64,000 nucleotides of DNA from Citrobacter freundii (GTDB taxonomy: Bacteria > Pseudomonadota > Gammaproteobacteria > Enterobacterales > Enterobacteriaceae). Numbering within the stretch: the first letter of the stretch is position 1; the number at the start of each line of letters is the position of its first letter. The stretch spans positions 372,001 through 436,000 of the forward strand of contig NZ_CP099222.1 in NCBI RefSeq assembly GCF_029717145.1, written 5' to 3'. Of the stretch, positions 22,787 through 34,076 are shown piece by piece. The notes beneath the pieces are model-generated. The model saw only the letters and a list, made by a program, of their open reading frames with translations. It was not told the DNA's origin and searched no databases. The position numbers and the translations under genes were made by a program.

Positions 22787-23776
22787 ATGCAGGGTTCTGT
22801 GACAGAGTTTCTAAAACCGCGCCTGGTAGATATCGAGCAACTGAGTTCGACGCACGCCAAGGTGACCCTTGAGCCTTTAGAGCGTGGCTTTGGCCATACT
22901 TTGGGTAACGCACTGCGCCGTATTCTGCTCTCATCGATGCCGGGTTGTGCGGTGACCGAGGTTGAGATTGATGGTGTACTACATGAGTACAGCACCAAAG
23001 AAGGCGTTCAGGAAGATATCCTGGAAATCCTGCTCAACCTGAAAGGGCTGGCGGTGAGAGTTCAGGGTAAAGATGACGTTATTCTTACCTTGAATAAATC
23101 TGGCATTGGCCCTGTGACTGCAGCCGATATCACCCATGATGGTGATGTCGAAATCGTCAAGCCACAGCACGTGATCTGCCACCTGACCGATGAGAACGCA
23201 TCTATTAGCATGCGTATCAAAGTTCAGCGCGGTCGTGGTTATGTGCCGGCTTCTACCCGAATTCATTCGGAAGAAGATGAGCGCCCAATCGGCCGTCTGC
23301 TGGTCGACGCCTGCTACAGCCCTGTAGAGCGTATTGCCTACAATGTTGAAGCTGCGCGTGTAGAACAGCGTACCGACCTGGACAAGCTGGTCATCGAAAT
23401 GGAAACCAACGGCACAATCGATCCTGAAGAGGCGATTCGTCGTGCGGCAACCATTCTGGCAGAACAACTTGAAGCTTTCGTTGATTTACGTGATGTACGT
23501 CAGCCGGAAGTTAAAGAAGAGAAACCAGAGTTCGATCCGATCCTGCTGCGCCCTGTTGACGATCTGGAATTGACTGTCCGCTCTGCTAACTGCCTCAAAG
23601 CAGAAGCTATCCACTATATCGGTGATCTGGTACAGCGTACTGAGGTTGAGCTTCTTAAGACGCCTAACCTTGGTAAAAAATCTCTTACTGAGATTAAAGA
23701 CGTGCTGGCTTCCCGTGGACTGTCTCTGGGCATGCGCCTGGAAAACTGGCCACCGGCAAGCATCGCTGACGAGTAA
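22787..23776 (+). CDS. rpoA: RNA polymerase subunit alpha
   Basis: A 329-residue subunit. The N-terminal domain (about 1-235) dimerises and assembles beta and beta'; the C-terminal domain (about 250-329, including Arg265 in [10 protein letters not shown] and [13 protein letters not shown]) binds UP elements and activators. Standard length, within the alpha operon. Confidence 0.99.
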
Positions 23777-23792
23777 CCGGATCACAGGTTAA

Positions 23793-24203
<411 letters not shown>

Positions 24204-24216
24204 TCTGTAGTAACGT

Positions 24217-24246
24217 AAAAAAACCCGCCCCGGCGGGTTTTTTTAT
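24217..24246 (+). terminator. Alpha operon terminator
   Basis: AAAAAAACCCGCC pairs with GGCGGGTTTTTTT across a short CC loop. Strong and probably bidirectional. Confidence 0.93.
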
Positions 24247-24310
24247 ATCCGAAGCACCCCAACCTATCTATACGAACTGTACTTTTTTTGTTCACCCCCT
24301 GGAGCACTGT

Positions 24311-24679
24311 ATGTGGTTACTGGACCAGTGGGCAGAGCGCCATATTAATGACGCGCAGGCCAAAGGCGAGTTTGATGATTTACCGGGTTCCGGTGAGCCG
24401 CTTGCTCTGGATGATGATTCTCATATTCCACCGGAACTGCGAGCCGGCTACAGGCTATTAAAAAATTCGGGTTGCCTTCCTCCCGAACTTGAGCTGCGCA
24501 GAGAAGCAATTCGTCTGCTTGATATCCTTGCAGGAATTCGTAAAGATGAGGTTCAGTATGAGGAGGTAAGTCGACGTCTTTCGCTCCTTGAACTTAAACT
24601 TCGACAGGCTGGACTCAGCACCGAGTTTTTGCGTGGGGAATATGCAGAAAAACTTCTGCATCGGATTAGTGATGATTAG
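24311..24679 (+). CDS. yhdN: YhdN, DnaJ-homologue DUF1992 protein
   Basis: A 122-residue protein with the DUF1992 signature of DNAJC28-like proteins (WAERHINDAQAKGEFDDLPG at residues 6-25), then a coiled region. Function is not established. It precedes zntR by ten bases and is probably cotranscribed. Length matches E. coli YhdN. Confidence 0.88.
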   Translation: MWLLDQWAERHINDAQAKGEFDDLPGSGEPLALDDDSHIPPELRAGYRLLKNSGCLPPELELRREAIRLLDILAGIRKDEVQYEEVSRRLSLLELKLRQAGLSTEFLRGEYAEKLLHRISDD

Positions 24680-24689
24680 CGGAGGTACC

Positions 24690-25115
24690 ATGTATCGTAT
24701 TGGCGAATTAGCTAAACTGGCTGAAGTCACGCCAGATACCATCCGCTACTATGAAAAGCAGCAAATGATGGAGCATGAAGTACGCACTGAAGGTGGATTT
24801 CGACTCTATACCGAAAGCGATCTTCAACGTCTTAAATTTATTCGTTATGCCCGACAGCTTGGTTTTACTCTGGAGTCGATCCGCGAGTTACTCTCGATCC
24901 GTATCGATCCTGAGCACCATACCTGCCAGGAGTCTAAGGGAATCGTTCAGGAAAGATTAAAAGAGGTTGAAGCCCGAATTGCTGAGCTTCAGACAATGCA
25001 GCGCTCGCTACAGCGATTGAACGATGCATGCTGCGGCATGGCGCATAGCAGCGTTTACTGCTCTATTCTCGAGGCACTTGAGCAAGGCGCTAGCGGAACA
25101 AAATCAGGCTGTTGA
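24690..25115 (+). CDS. zntR: Zinc-responsive MerR-family activator ZntR
   Basis: A 141-residue regulator that activates the zinc exporter zntA by distorting its promoter. Residues 1-70 are the winged helix (MYRIGELAKLAEVTPDTIRY), then a dimerisation coiled coil. The metal ligands Cys79, Cys114, Cys115, His119 and Cys124 are all present. The ATG at 24690 has GGAGG seven bases upstream and gives the family length; an upstream in-frame start lies inside yhdN. Confidence 0.97.
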   Translation: MYRIGELAKLAEVTPDTIRYYEKQQMMEHEVRTEGGFRLYTESDLQRLKFIRYARQLGFTLESIRELLSIRIDPEHHTCQESKGIVQERLKEVEARIAELQTMQRSLQRLNDACCGMAHSSVYCSILEALEQGASGTKSGC

Positions 25116-25172
25116 TTTATTGAACGGTCAGGTCTACACTCGCGGCGTAAATTATTACACACTGGAGAGATT

Positions 25173-25391
25173 ATGAGTCGTTATCAGCACACCAAAGGGC
25201 AGATAAAGGACAACGCCATTGAAGCACTATTGCATGACCCGCTATTCAGACAGCGGGTTGAGAAAAATAAGAAAGGAAAAGGAAGTTATCAGCGTAAAGG
25301 TAAACAAGGAAATCGGGGTAACTGGGAGGCCAGTGGCAAGAAAGTGAATCACTTTTTTACCACTGGCCTTCTTGTTTCAGTGAGTGCTTAA
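25173..25391 (+). CDS. arfA: Alternative ribosome-rescue factor ArfA
   Basis: A 72-residue protein that recruits RF2 to ribosomes stalled without a stop codon when tmRNA is insufficient. The conserved active part is the first 50-55 residues ([29 protein letters not shown] and the KGKGSYQRK basic patch). The hydrophobic C-terminus acts as a degron. A hairpin within the gene makes most transcripts end before the stop codon. The last four bases overlap the mscL stop. Confidence 0.95.
   Translation: MSRYQHTKGQIKDNAIEALLHDPLFRQRVEKNKKGKGSYQRKGKQGNRGNWEASGKKVNHFFTTGLLVSVSA
25327..25369 (+). promoter_or_regulatory. Hairpin within arfA that yields non-stop mRNA
   Basis: AGGCCAGTGG (25327-25336) pairs with CCACTGGCCT (25360-25369), with further pairing AAAGTG/CACTTT inside. 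In E. coli RNase III cutting and termination at this structure give a non-stop arfA mRNA, so active ArfA appears only when tmRNA fails. It may also serve as mscL terminator on the other strand. Confidence 0.8.
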
Positions 25392-25801
25392 GAACGGTTA
25401 TTTTGTTCTTTCAGCAGGTCACGTATTTCACTCAGCAACACCTCTTCTTTTGATGGGGCTGGCGGTGCTGTTGGCTCTTCAGCCTTTTTGCGATTCAGTC
25501 TGTTGATTAGCTTGATGGCCATAAAGATAGCAAAGGCAACAATAATGAAATCAAACACATTCTGAATAAACACACCGTAGTGCATCACGACCGCCGGGAT
25601 ATCTCCCTGCGCGTCGCGTAACGTTAAGGCAAACTGTTTAAAATCAATCCCACCAATTAACAAGCCCAGTGGTGGCATGATGATGTCGGCAACCAGTGAC
25701 GAAACAATCTTACCGAATGCCGCACCAATAATGACACCCACTGCTAAATCTACAACATTCCCGCGCATCGCAAATTCGCGAAATTCTTTAATAATGCTCA
25801 T
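25388..25801 (-). CDS. mscL: Large-conductance mechanosensitive channel MscL
   Basis: A 137-residue inner-membrane protein that opens under membrane tension in hypo-osmotic shock. The N-terminal amphipathic helix [15 protein letters not shown] is followed by TM1 ([25 protein letters not shown], lining the pore) and TM2 near residues 75-97, then a charged cytoplasmic helix. Length one residue over E. coli. Convergent with arfA. Confidence 0.97.
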   Translation of the reverse strand: MSIIKEFREFAMRGNVVDLAVGVIIGAAFGKIVSSLVADIIMPPLGLLIGGIDFKQFALTLRDAQGDIPAVVMHYGVFIQNVFDFIIVAFAIFMAIKLINRLNRKKAEEPTAPPAPSKEEVLLSEIRDLLKEQNNRS

Positions 25802-25916
25802 TTTATTCTCCCTATGCAGCTGACGTTTATAAGTCTAACAAATGTTAAGACAATTTCCATTTATGTATTGCTGACAGGGGGATTTATTAGACCATGAAAA
25901 ATAAGGGGAAATAAAA

Positions 25917-25937
25917 AGGGCGCTGTACTAGCACCCT
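25917..25937 (-). terminator. trkA terminator
   Basis: On the minus strand AGGGTGCT and AGCGCCCT pair (one mismatch) with a short loop, followed by TTTTTATTTCC. It lies just after trkA and ends the def-fmt-rsmB-trkA operon. Confidence 0.8.
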
Positions 25938-25942
25938 CATAA

Positions 25943-27319
25943 TTACAGAAAGAAGGGACTTGGCTGGAATAAACGTTCGACATCGGTAATAAATTTTTTA
26001 TCGGTCAGGAACATAATGACGTGATCACCCTGCTCAATACGCAAGTTGTCATTAGCGATCATTACGTCATTACCCCGAACAACGGCGCCAATGATTGTTC
26101 CTGGCGGCAGCTTAATCTCGTCAATTGCACGGCCGACAACCCGGGATGTTGTTTCATCTCCGTGCGCGACAGCTTCGATGGCTTCTGCCACACCACGGCG
26201 CAACGAAGAAACGCCGACGATATCTGCTTTACGGACGTGGCTGAGCAATGCAGAGATCGTTGCTTGCTGTGGTGAAATGGCAATATCAATCACGCTGCCC
26301 TGCACCAGATCAACGTACGCTTTACGTTGAATCAGCACCATTACTTTCTTGGCGCCCATACGTTTAGCCAGCATTGCCGACATGATGTTAGCTTCGTCAT
26401 CGTTAGTAACGGCAATAAACAGATCAACCTGATCGATATGCTCTTCGGCGAGCAGTTCTTGATCCGAAGCATCGCCAAAAAAGACGATCGTATTTTGTAA
26501 CTTTTCAGCAAGCTCTGAAGCTCGTTGCTGATCGCGCTCGATCAACTTAACGCTGTAATCCTTTTCCAGCCGCCGAGCGAGTCCGGCACCGATATTACCG
26601 CCGCCCACAAGCATGATGCGCTTGTAGGGTTTTTCCAGACGCTGCAGTTCGCTCATCACTGCGCGAATATGTTGTGACGCTGCAATAAAGAATACTTCGT
26701 CACCCGCTTCCACGATGGTAGAGCCCTGCGGACGAATAGGTCTGTCATGGCGGAAAATTGCCGCAACGCGGGTATCGATATGCGGCATATGCTCGCGCAT
26801 AGTCGACAGTGCGTTACCGATCAGTGGACCGCCATAATAGGCTTTAACCACTGCGAGACTGACTTTACCTTCGGCAAAATTCACCACCTGCAGGGCACCA
26901 GGATATTCAATCAGCCGGTAGATGCTGTCGATAACCAGTTGCTCTGGGGCAATGAGGTGATCGATAGGTACCGCTTCAGAGTGGAAGAGTTTATCGGCAT
27001 CGCGCACATAATCCGGTGACCGAATACGTGCGATACGATTAGGCGTATTGAAGAGCGAATAAGCGACCTGACAGGCGACCATATTGGTCTCATCAGAGCT
27101 GGTCACGGCGACCAGCATATCGGCGTCGTCGGCACCAGCTTCGCGCAGTACGCGGGGATGAGAGCCATGCCCCTGCACAACGCGGAGGTCGAACTTGTCC
27201 TGCAGGCTGCGCAAGCGTTCACCGTTGGTATCGACTACCGTGATATCGTTGTTCTCGCCGACCAGGTTTTCAGCCAACGTACCACCAACTTGCCCTGCGC
27301 CCAGAATGATAATTTTCAT
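25943..27319 (-). CDS. trkA: Trk potassium transporter NAD-binding subunit TrkA
   Basis: A 458-residue cytoplasmic regulator of the TrkH/TrkG K+ channels. It has two repeated halves, each an RCK-N Rossmann domain ([16 protein letters not shown] at 3; [15 protein letters not shown] near 235) plus an RCK-C domain (near 145-225 and 370-455). Last gene of the def-fmt-rsmB-trkA operon, 21 bases after rsmB. Confidence 0.98.
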   Translation of the reverse strand: MKIIILGAGQVGGTLAENLVGENNDITVVDTNGERLRSLQDKFDLRVVQGHGSHPRVLREAGADDADMLVAVTSSDETNMVACQVAYSLFNTPNRIARIRSPDYVRDADKLFHSEAVPIDHLIAPEQLVIDSIYRLIEYPGALQVVNFAEGKVSLAVVKAYYGGPLIGNALSTMREHMPHIDTRVAAIFRHDRPIRPQGSTIVEAGDEVFFIAASQHIRAVMSELQRLEKPYKRIMLVGGGNIGAGLARRLEKDYSVKLIERDQQRASELAEKLQNTIVFFGDASDQELLAEEHIDQVDLFIAVTNDDEANIMSAMLAKRMGAKKVMVLIQRKAYVDLVQGSVIDIAISPQQATISALLSHVRKADIVGVSSLRRGVAEAIEAVAHGDETTSRVVGRAIDEIKLPPGTIIGAVVRGNDVMIANDNLRIEQGDHVIMFLTDKKFITDVERLFQPSPFFL

Positions 27320-27340
27320 CAGTCGCGACCCGTTATCTCA

Positions 27341-28630
27341 TCACTTTTTGATTAGCTTAGCGTAAAAGAAGCCATCACCTTCTTCTGCACTCGGTAAATT
27401 CTGGCGGCCTGGTTGCTCAGGTGTGCCGGTTTCGCTTAATACCGCGTTTGGCGTACGCGTCAGGAAGGCCGTAATCTGCTGCTGGTTCTCTTCAGGCAGA
27501 ATAGAACAGGTTGCATAAACCAGCGTGCCACCCGGCTTCAGATGCGCCCAAGTCGCATTCAGGATCTCTGCTTGTAGTTGGGCAAGCTCGGTGATATCCC
27601 GATCACGGCGCAGCCATTTAATATCCGGATGGCGACGAATGACCCCAGTGGCTGAGCATGGAGCATCCAGCAGAATACGATCGAACTGCTGTTCGCCACA
27701 CCATTGTTGTGGAAAACGACCATCGCCCTGCTTGACGGTGGCCTTCATGCCCAAACGCTTCAGGTTGTCGTAGACGCGTGACAGACGTTTTTCGTCTACG
27801 TCGACCGCCATTACATTTGCATTCGGAGCAACTTCCAGAATATGTGTCGTCTTTCCACCTGGCGCTGCACATAAATCGAGGATCTGTTCACCGTTCTTCG
27901 GCTGCAGATAGCTTACGCATCCCTGAGCGGAAGCGTCCTGGACGGTTACCCATCCCTGCTCGAAGCCGGGCAATGCCAGAACTGACACTGGGGTTTCCAG
28001 ACGCACAGCATCCGGGTAATCCGGGTGTGGGAAGCCGGTAAGACCACTTTCCGCCAGCAATGCTAGCCACGCGTCGCGCGAGTGGTGGTTACGGTTAACG
28101 CGTAGCCACATTGGCGGACGCTGGTTATTAGCCGCAAGAATGGTTTCCCACTGCTGTGGATAAGCATTCTTAATGCGTTTTACTAACCAGGATGGGTGTA
28201 AGAAGCGCAGTTCGCTTTGTGCAAACTCGGTTAACAGTTCGTCCTGGCGGCGCTGAAACTGGCGTAGTACGCCGTTAATCAGGCCTTTCAACTGCTGGCG
28301 TTTGATCACGACCGCGCCTTCTACTGTTTCAGCTAATGCAGCATGAGGAGGGATACGGGTATGCAGTAGTTGGTAGAAACCGACCATGATCAGGTAGTGG
28401 ACCGTGCGCTGTTTACCCGTCATCGGGCGTTCCATCAGCTGTTTGATCATCCACTCAAGTTGGGAGAGGGTACGCAATACGCCGAAGCAAAGTTCCTGTA
28501 ACAGCGCCTTATCTTTATCGGCAACTTTCTGCTGCATGGCAGGTAGCACATTGCTTAGCGACTGCCCCTTTTCGACAACCTGTTCGACGGCCTGCGCCGC
28601 CATACTGCGTAAATTTAGATTTTTTTTCAT
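27341..28630 (-). CDS. rsmB: 16S rRNA m5C967 methyltransferase RsmB
   Basis: A 429-residue SAM-dependent enzyme that methylates C967 of 16S rRNA. The N-terminal NusB-like domain covers about residues 5-140; the Rossmann methylase domain contains the SAM loop [11 protein letters not shown], the DAPCSATG motif and the catalytic YATCS motif. Third gene of the operon. Confidence 0.98.
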   Translation of the reverse strand: MKKNLNLRSMAAQAVEQVVEKGQSLSNVLPAMQQKVADKDKALLQELCFGVLRTLSQLEWMIKQLMERPMTGKQRTVHYLIMVGFYQLLHTRIPPHAALAETVEGAVVIKRQQLKGLINGVLRQFQRRQDELLTEFAQSELRFLHPSWLVKRIKNAYPQQWETILAANNQRPPMWLRVNRNHHSRDAWLALLAESGLTGFPHPDYPDAVRLETPVSVLALPGFEQGWVTVQDASAQGCVSYLQPKNGEQILDLCAAPGGKTTHILEVAPNANVMAVDVDEKRLSRVYDNLKRLGMKATVKQGDGRFPQQWCGEQQFDRILLDAPCSATGVIRRHPDIKWLRRDRDITELAQLQAEILNATWAHLKPGGTLVYATCSILPEENQQQITAFLTRTPNAVLSETGTPEQPGRQNLPSAEEGDGFFYAKLIKK

Positions 28631-28639
28631 AACCGCAAA

Positions 28640-28665
28640 AATAAAAATGCCCGGAGATGCCGGGC
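28640..28665 (-). terminator. Terminator-like hairpin between fmt and rsmB
   Basis: On the minus strand GCCCGG and CCGGGC form a six-base G/C stem with a five-base loop, followed by ATTTTTATTTTT. This has the form of an intrinsic terminator but lies inside an operon, 16-52 bases after fmt. It may lower expression of rsmB and trkA relative to def and fmt. Confidence 0.65.
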
Positions 28666-28681
28666 TTTAAGAGATGAACCG

Positions 28682-29629
28682 TCAGAGCAGACGGTTTCCA
28701 GGAACGAACCATTCCCGGCGTGAATTCAACAGGTCCTGCGCGCTCATGGCTTTTTTACCGGCTGGCTGCAAAGAGATGAGATTCAGGATGCCATCGCCTG
28801 TCGCAATCTGAATACCCTGGCGGGTTGCTTCCAGAATCGTTCCTGGTTCGGCACCTGCAGGTTTATCAATCACCGTGGCCTGCCAGATTTTGACCGGCTG
28901 CTCATCAATGACGATGTAACTCATCGGCCATGGATTAAAGGCGCGAATGCAGCGCTCCAGCTGAACGGCACTAAGCGTCCAGTCCATGCGGGCTTCTTCT
29001 TTACTTAGCTTCTCGGCATAGCTCACCAGCGATTCATCCTGGACTTCAGGTTTCGCGGTGCCCGTTGCCAACAGGTGCAGTGTGTGCAGCAGTCCCTGTG
29101 GGCCGAGTTCGGCTAACTTATTGTAGAGGCTGGCGCTGGTGTCTTCAGTGGTGATTGGGCAAGAGAGTTTGTGTAGCATATCGCCGGTATCCAGACCGAC
29201 ATCCATCTGCATGATGGTGACGCCGGTTTCGGTATCGCCAGCCCACAGTGAACGTTGGATGGGTGCCGCGCCGCGCCAGCGAGGAAGCAGGGAACCATGG
29301 ACGTTGATGCATCCCAAGCGCGGCATGTCCAGCACGGCTTTTGGCAGAATAAGGCCATATGCCACTACCACCATTACATCTGCGTGCAGGTCAGCAACTA
29401 ACTGCTGGTTTTCCTGAGGACGAAGAGAGACGGGCTGAAAAACCGGTAACCCTTTTTCTTCGGCCAGCACTTTTACCGGGCTGGGCATCAGCTTTTTACC
29501 ACGTCCTGCTGGGCGATCCGGTTGGGTAAATACGCCGACGACGTTATGTCCAGAAGACAGCAGCGCGTCGAGATGACGCGCTGCAAAGTCAGGTGTACCC
29601 GCAAAAATAATACGTAGTGAGTCTGACAC
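28682..29629 (-). CDS. fmt: Methionyl-tRNA formyltransferase
   Basis: A 315-residue enzyme that formylates initiator Met-tRNA with 10-formyl-THF. The N-terminal catalytic domain has [12 protein letters not shown] at the start and the [15 protein letters not shown] motif with the catalytic Asn/His/Asp set; the C-terminal OB-like domain (from about 205) binds tRNA. It follows def by 14 bases. Confidence 0.98.
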   Translation of the reverse strand: MSDSLRIIFAGTPDFAARHLDALLSSGHNVVGVFTQPDRPAGRGKKLMPSPVKVLAEEKGLPVFQPVSLRPQENQQLVADLHADVMVVVAYGLILPKAVLDMPRLGCINVHGSLLPRWRGAAPIQRSLWAGDTETGVTIMQMDVGLDTGDMLHKLSCPITTEDTSASLYNKLAELGPQGLLHTLHLLATGTAKPEVQDESLVSYAEKLSKEEARMDWTLSAVQLERCIRAFNPWPMSYIVIDEQPVKIWQATVIDKPAGAEPGTILEATRQGIQIATGDGILNLISLQPAGKKAMSAQDLLNSRREWFVPGNRLL

Positions 29630-29643
29630 GTTGATTCTTGTCC

Positions 29644-30153
29644 TTAAGGTCGGGCGTTCAGGCGGTCAAGTTTTTCAACTTTCTGACGAATGCGTTGTTG
29701 TTTCAACGGCGACAGATAATCAATAAACAATTTACCGACCAGGTGATCCATTTCGTGTTGAATGCAGATCGCTAACAGGCCATCGGCTTCCAGTTCAAAG
29801 GGGTTACCCTCACGATCGAGTGCGCGAATTTTTACTTTCTCAGCGCGCGGTACTAATGCTCGCTGTTCGGGAATAGACAGGCAACCTTCTTCAATGCCGG
29901 TTTCACCGTCTTTTTCCAGTAGCTCAGGGTTGATCAACACCAGGCGCTCATCGCGATTTTCAGAGATATCAATAACAATGATGCGCTGATGAATATCAAC
30001 CTGCGTTGCCGCCAGGCCAATACCTTCTTCGGCGTACATTGTCTCGAACATATCATCGACGATACGCTGAATTTCTGCATTCACTTCTTCAACCGGTTTT
30101 GCGATTTTGCGAAGACGCTCGTCCGGGATATGTAACACTTGCAAAACTGACAT
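29644..30153 (-). CDS. def: Peptide deformylase
   Basis: A 169-residue metalloenzyme that removes the formyl group from new proteins. The three signature motifs are visible: [13 protein letters not shown] and QHEMDH (HExxH). The metal is bound by the Cys of motif 2 and both His of motif 3. First gene of the operon; divergent from dprA. Confidence 0.98.
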   Translation of the reverse strand: MSVLQVLHIPDERLRKIAKPVEEVNAEIQRIVDDMFETMYAEEGIGLAATQVDIHQRIIVIDISENRDERLVLINPELLEKDGETGIEEGCLSIPEQRALVPRAEKVKIRALDREGNPFELEADGLLAICIQHEMDHLVGKLFIDYLSPLKQQRIRQKVEKLDRLNARP

Positions 30154-30283
30154 AGTTATCCAGAGTTGTGTTCAGGAGTTGGAAAGATTATTACCTCTAT
30201 TCTAGACAAAACCCCTTCTGATTGACAGCATCAGTGACCAATCGCAAAGATTGCTATGACTGCTTGTGGCAGGGGGAAAAGGG

Positions 30284-31408
30284 ATGACCCACACCGAAAT
30301 TTGGTTACGTTTAGCACGAGTATGTGAACTTTATGGTGATGAGATGGTGCGCATTGCTCACTGGCTTATTGCTCAACCGTGTATTAACAAAACGATACTC
30401 CAATATGCAGGATTCTCTCCCCGCCAGGCCGCACGTTTTTTAAGCTTTTCCGACATTGAATTGGAAAAAACGCTGCGCTGGCTGGAGTTACCGCATCACC
30501 ATGTCGTTTTTGCCGATAGCGAACGTTATCCGCCGCAGCTTCGCGCCACTGAAGATTACCCGGGACTCCTCTTTATTGTTGGCGATCCCGATTGTTTACA
30601 CTCTTTTCAGGTCGCTGTTGTGGGGAGCCGGCAACATTCCTGGTATGGAGAGCGCTGGGGGCGATTATTCTGTGAGAAGCTTGCCGCTTGCGGTGTGACA
30701 ATCACCAGCGGGCTGGCACGGGGGATCGATGGCGTCGCGCACAACGCGGCGGTAAATATGAATAGAACCAGTATCGCCGTGCTGGGGAACGGCCTGGAAA
30801 CCATTCATCCACGGCGGCACGCGCATCTTGCCGAACGTCTGATTGAGGCCGGAGGCGCGCTGGTGTCCGAGTTCCCTTTGGATATGCTTCCTCTACCGCG
30901 CAATTTTCCGCGACGAAATCGTATTATCAGTGGCTTAAGCAAAGGCGTACTGGTGATTGAGGCCGCTCAGCGTAGCGGTTCGCTGGTGACTGCGCGTTGT
31001 GCCCTGGAGCAAGGACGGGACGTTTTTGCGTTACCAGGGCCAATAGGGAACCCAGGTTGTGAGGGGCCACATTGGCTCATTAAGCAAGGAGCGACGTTGG
31101 TTACGGCTCCAGAAGATATTCTGGAGAATTTGCAATACGGTTTACATTGGGTGCCAGATGAACCTGAAAATTCAATTTATTCACCAGATCACGAAGAGGT
31201 GGCATTGCCATTTCCTGAGCTCCTGGCTAACGTAGGAGATGAGGTAACACCTGTTGACGTCGTCGCTGAACGTGCCGGCCAACCTGTGCCAGAGGTAGTG
31301 GCTCAGCTACTCGAACTGGAGTTAGCAGGATGGATCGCAGCTGTACCCGGCGGCTATGTCCGATTGAGGAGGGCATGCCATGTTCGACGTACTAATGTAT
31401 TTGTTTGA
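30284..31408 (+). CDS. dprA: DNA-processing protein DprA (Smf)
   Basis: A 374-residue protein that loads RecA on incoming single-stranded DNA in transformation; its role in enterobacteria is unclear. The Rossmann-like DNA-binding core (about 105-300) includes [17 protein letters not shown] and RNRIISGLS; a winged-helix domain follows near 310-370 ([15 protein letters not shown]). The ATG at 30284 gives the E. coli length; an upstream GTG is less likely. It overlaps smg by 29 bases. Confidence 0.95.
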   Translation: MTHTEIWLRLARVCELYGDEMVRIAHWLIAQPCINKTILQYAGFSPRQAARFLSFSDIELEKTLRWLELPHHHVVFADSERYPPQLRATEDYPGLLFIVGDPDCLHSFQVAVVGSRQHSWYGERWGRLFCEKLAACGVTITSGLARGIDGVAHNAAVNMNRTSIAVLGNGLETIHPRRHAHLAERLIEAGGALVSEFPLDMLPLPRNFPRRNRIISGLSKGVLVIEAAQRSGSLVTARCALEQGRDVFALPGPIGNPGCEGPHWLIKQGATLVTAPEDILENLQYGLHWVPDEPENSIYSPDHEEVALPFPELLANVGDEVTPVDVVAERAGQPVPEVVAQLLELELAGWIAAVPGGYVRLRRACHVRRTNVFV

Positions 31409-31853
31409 GACATATATCCATAACGAAGCGGAGCTGCGTGTGGATCAGGACAAACTGGAACGGGATCTTACCGACGCTGGTTTTGATCGTGAAGACATCT
31501 ACAACGCGTTACTGTGGCTGGAAAAACTGGCTGATTATCAGGATGGCCTTGCCGAACCTATGCAGCTTGCATCTGACCCTCTGTCTATTCGTATTTATAC
31601 GGCGGAAGAGTGCGATCGCCTGGATGCGAGTTGTCGGGGGTTCTTATTATTCCTGGAGCAGATCCAGGTGCTAAACCTCGAAACGCGAGAAATGGTGATT
31701 GAGCGTGTACTCGCGCTGGATACAGCAGAATTCGATCTGGAAGACCTGAAGTGGGTGATCCTGATGGTTTTATTCAACATTCCCGGTTGTGAAAATGCGT
31801 ATCAGCAAATGGAAGAATTACTCTTTGAAGTGAATGAAGGTATGCTGCATTAA
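31380..31853 (+). CDS. smg: Smg family protein (DUF494)
   Basis: A 157-residue acidic helical protein beginning [20 protein letters not shown]. It matches Smg, a conserved protein always found next to dprA and without known function. Translation is coupled to dprA by the overlap. Confidence 0.93.
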   Translation: MFDVLMYLFETYIHNEAELRVDQDKLERDLTDAGFDREDIYNALLWLEKLADYQDGLAEPMQLASDPLSIRIYTAEECDRLDASCRGFLLFLEQIQVLNLETREMVIERVLALDTAEFDLEDLKWVILMVLFNIPGCENAYQQMEELLFEVNEGMLH

Positions 31854-31879
31854 TCAATCTTCATTCAGTATGAGTTGTT

Positions 31880-32422
31880 ATGGCTAAATCAGCACTGTTT
31901 GCGGTGCGTAAAAACGAGCCCTGCCCACAATGCGGGGCTGAACTGGTTATTCGCTCTGGGAAACATGGCCCGTTTCTCGGTTGTTCACAGTATCCGGAAT
32001 GCGACTATGTCCGTCCGCTAAAATCCTCTGCGGACGGACATATTGTCAAAGTTCTGGAGGGTAAGTTTTGTCCTGAGTGCGGTGCTGAGCTGGTGCTGAG
32101 GCAGGGACGATTCGGTATGTTTATTGGGTGTAGCGATTACCCGGCATGTGACCATACTGAACTTATCGACAAACCAGATGAAACGGCGATTGTTTGCCCT
32201 CAATGCCGGACAGGCCAGTTGGTCCAGCGGCGTTCCCGTTATGGCAAAACTTTTTACTCCTGCGATCGCTATCCTGAGTGTCAGTTTGTCATCAACTTCA
32301 AACCTCTGGCTGGAGAGTGTCCTGAGTGTCACTATCCACTTCTCATCGAAAAGAAAACCGCACAGGGTGTGAAACACTTTTGTGCCAGTAAACAATGTGG
32401 AAAGCCGGTCTCGGCGGAATAA
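31880..32422 (+). CDS. yrdD: YrdD, four-zinc-ribbon topoisomerase I tail homologue
   Basis: A 180-residue protein made of four C4-type zinc ribbons at roughly residues 13-45, 59-88, 104-135 and 146-175 (CPQCGAEL...CSQYPECDY and similar). These resemble the C-terminal zinc fingers of topoisomerase IA, but no catalytic topoisomerase domain is present, so the usual name topoisomerase is misleading. Likely a nucleic-acid binding protein. It sits between smg and tsaC. Confidence 0.9.
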   Translation: MAKSALFAVRKNEPCPQCGAELVIRSGKHGPFLGCSQYPECDYVRPLKSSADGHIVKVLEGKFCPECGAELVLRQGRFGMFIGCSDYPACDHTELIDKPDETAIVCPQCRTGQLVQRRSRYGKTFYSCDRYPECQFVINFKPLAGECPECHYPLLIEKKTAQGVKHFCASKQCGKPVSAE

Positions 32423-32426
32423 AAAA

Positions 32427-32999
32427 GTGAATAATAACCTGCCCACAGATCCCATCGCTGCTGCGATAGCGGTTCTGAAACAAGATAAAGTCATCGCTTA
32501 TCCAACAGAAGCTGTTTTCGGCGTCGGCTGTGACCCAGATAGCGAAACGGCTGTTACTCGTCTGTTGGAACTAAAACAACGACCAATTGATAAAGGCTTG
32601 ATTTTAATTGCGGCAAATTTTGACCAACTCAAGCCGTATATTGATGACAGCATGCTCACTGATGCCCAACGTGATGCTATTTTCGCGTGCTGGCCAGGTC
32701 CCGTTACCTTTGTGTTTCCGGCAGCGATAACGACACCACGTTGGTTAACCGGCCGTTTTGATTCGCTGGCCGTGCGCGTCACGGATCATCCGCTGGTGGT
32801 TGCGTTGTGCCAGGCTTATGGTAAACCGTTAGTTTCTACCAGTGCTAATTTGAGTGGTCTACCCCCTTGCAGAACGGTAGAGGAAGTACGCGTGCAGTTT
32901 GGTATAGATTTCCCCGTTGTCGAAGGTGATACCGGGGGGCGCTTAAATCCTTCGGAAATCCGTGATGCCTTGACGGGTGAACAATTTCGACAGGGGTAA
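32427..32999 (+). CDS. tsaC: Threonylcarbamoyl-AMP synthase TsaC
   Basis: A 190-residue SUA5/YrdC-fold enzyme that makes threonylcarbamoyl-AMP from Thr, bicarbonate and ATP, the first step of t6A37 in tRNA. Motifs: [16 protein letters not shown] and the [11 protein letters not shown] segment, with STSANLSG near residue 143. Start chosen as GTG 32427, which gives the E. coli length; an upstream ATG at 32382 lies inside yrdD. It is followed directly by aroE. Confidence 0.96.
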   Translation: MNNNLPTDPIAAAIAVLKQDKVIAYPTEAVFGVGCDPDSETAVTRLLELKQRPIDKGLILIAANFDQLKPYIDDSMLTDAQRDAIFACWPGPVTFVFPAAITTPRWLTGRFDSLAVRVTDHPLVVALCQAYGKPLVSTSANLSGLPPCRTVEEVRVQFGIDFPVVEGDTGGRLNPSEIRDALTGEQFRQG

Positions 33000-33000
33000 T

Positions 33001-33822
33001 ATGAAAGAAGCCTATGCTGTTTTTGGCAATCCAATCGCGCACAGCAAATCGCCTTTTATTCATCAGCAATTTGCAGAGCAGCTGAATATCGTTCACACCT
33101 ATGGACGGGTGCTGGCGCCAATCAATAATTTTGTGAATACGCTGAACACCTTCTTTGCAGAGGGCGGTAAAGGGGCGAATATTACGGTTCCTTTTAAAGA
33201 AGAGGCATTTGCGCGGGCTGATGAATTAACAGAACGGGCATCGCTTGCCGGGGCGGTTAACACGCTTAAGCGTTTGGAAGATGGACGCTTACTTGGGGAT
33301 AACACCGATGGTATTGGTTTATTAAGCGATCTTGAACGTTTAGCTTTTATTCGTCCCGGATCGCGTATTTTACTTATTGGGGCTGGTGGGGCATCCCGCG
33401 GGGTATTACTCCCTCTTCTTTCTATGGATTGTGCGGTGGCCATCGTAAACCGTACCGCTTCGCGTGCAGAAGAACTGGCTCAGATCTTTTCCCATACCGG
33501 TAGCGTTCAGGCCGTGGGATTTGATGAGCTTGAGAATAACACCTTCGATCTCATTATTAATGCGACCTCCAGTGGGATTAGCGGGGATATTCCGGCTATC
33601 CCTGCATCACTGATCAACGCTTCTGTTTATTGCTACGACATGTTTTATCAGAAAGGGAATACGCCGTTCTTGTCCTGGTGCGCATTACAGGGAGCAAAAC
33701 ATTGTGCTGATGGGTTGGGAATGTTGGTAGGGCAGGCGGCGCATGCCGTTTTACTCTGGCATGGCGTATTGCCGAAGACGGAACCCGTCATTAAACAGCT
33801 GCAACAGGAACTGTCCGTGTGA
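33001..33822 (+). CDS. aroE: Shikimate dehydrogenase AroE
   Basis: A 273-residue NADPH enzyme reducing 3-dehydroshikimate to shikimate in aromatic amino-acid synthesis. Catalytic Lys (VPFKEEA) and Asp (NTDG) are present, as are the Rossmann loop [10 protein letters not shown] and [10 protein letters not shown]. The start at 33001, one base after the tsaC stop, gives the family length. It overlaps yrdB by four bases. Confidence 0.98.
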   Translation: MKEAYAVFGNPIAHSKSPFIHQQFAEQLNIVHTYGRVLAPINNFVNTLNTFFAEGGKGANITVPFKEEAFARADELTERASLAGAVNTLKRLEDGRLLGDNTDGIGLLSDLERLAFIRPGSRILLIGAGGASRGVLLPLLSMDCAVAIVNRTASRAEELAQIFSHTGSVQAVGFDELENNTFDLIINATSSGISGDIPAIPASLINASVYCYDMFYQKGNTPFLSWCALQGAKHCADGLGMLVGQAAHAVLLWHGVLPKTEPVIKQLQQELSV

Positions 33823-34076
33823 ACCAGGCTATCCAGTTTCCCGATAGAGAAGAATGGAAGTCAGATATAGATGCTGTCGTTTTCCCGGCGATGGTTCAGG
33901 GTATGCAGCTAACATGCGCCATCAACGGAGAGGTGTTGGCGCGTCGCTTTGGCGGCAACACGCCTGAACAGTGGATGGAAATTTTTCGGGAGCATCGCTG
34001 GGATCTGGAAGATGAAGCCGAAGCATTGATCCAGGCTCAGCAAGAAGATGCTCACGGTTGGGTTTGGTTATCCTGA
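33819..34076 (+). CDS. yrdB: YrdB (DUF1488) protein
   Basis: An 85-residue acidic protein beginning [16 protein letters not shown]. It matches YrdB, DUF1488, of unknown function. GTGA overlap with aroE suggests coupled translation. Its 3' end overlaps the convergent yrdA by 25 bases. Confidence 0.92.
   Translation: MNQAIQFPDREEWKSDIDAVVFPAMVQGMQLTCAINGEVLARRFGGNTPEQWMEIFREHRWDLEDEAEALIQAQQEDAHGWVWLS

Noticed and set aside
31916-32400. Repeated CPxCG segments that look like a tandem repeat
   Set aside because: They are the four zinc ribbons of yrdD, an ordinary protein-domain repeat and not a DNA repeat element.
32382-32426. Upstream ATG extension of tsaC
   Set aside because: It would start within yrdD and add 15 residues absent from the family; the GTG at 32427 gives the standard length.
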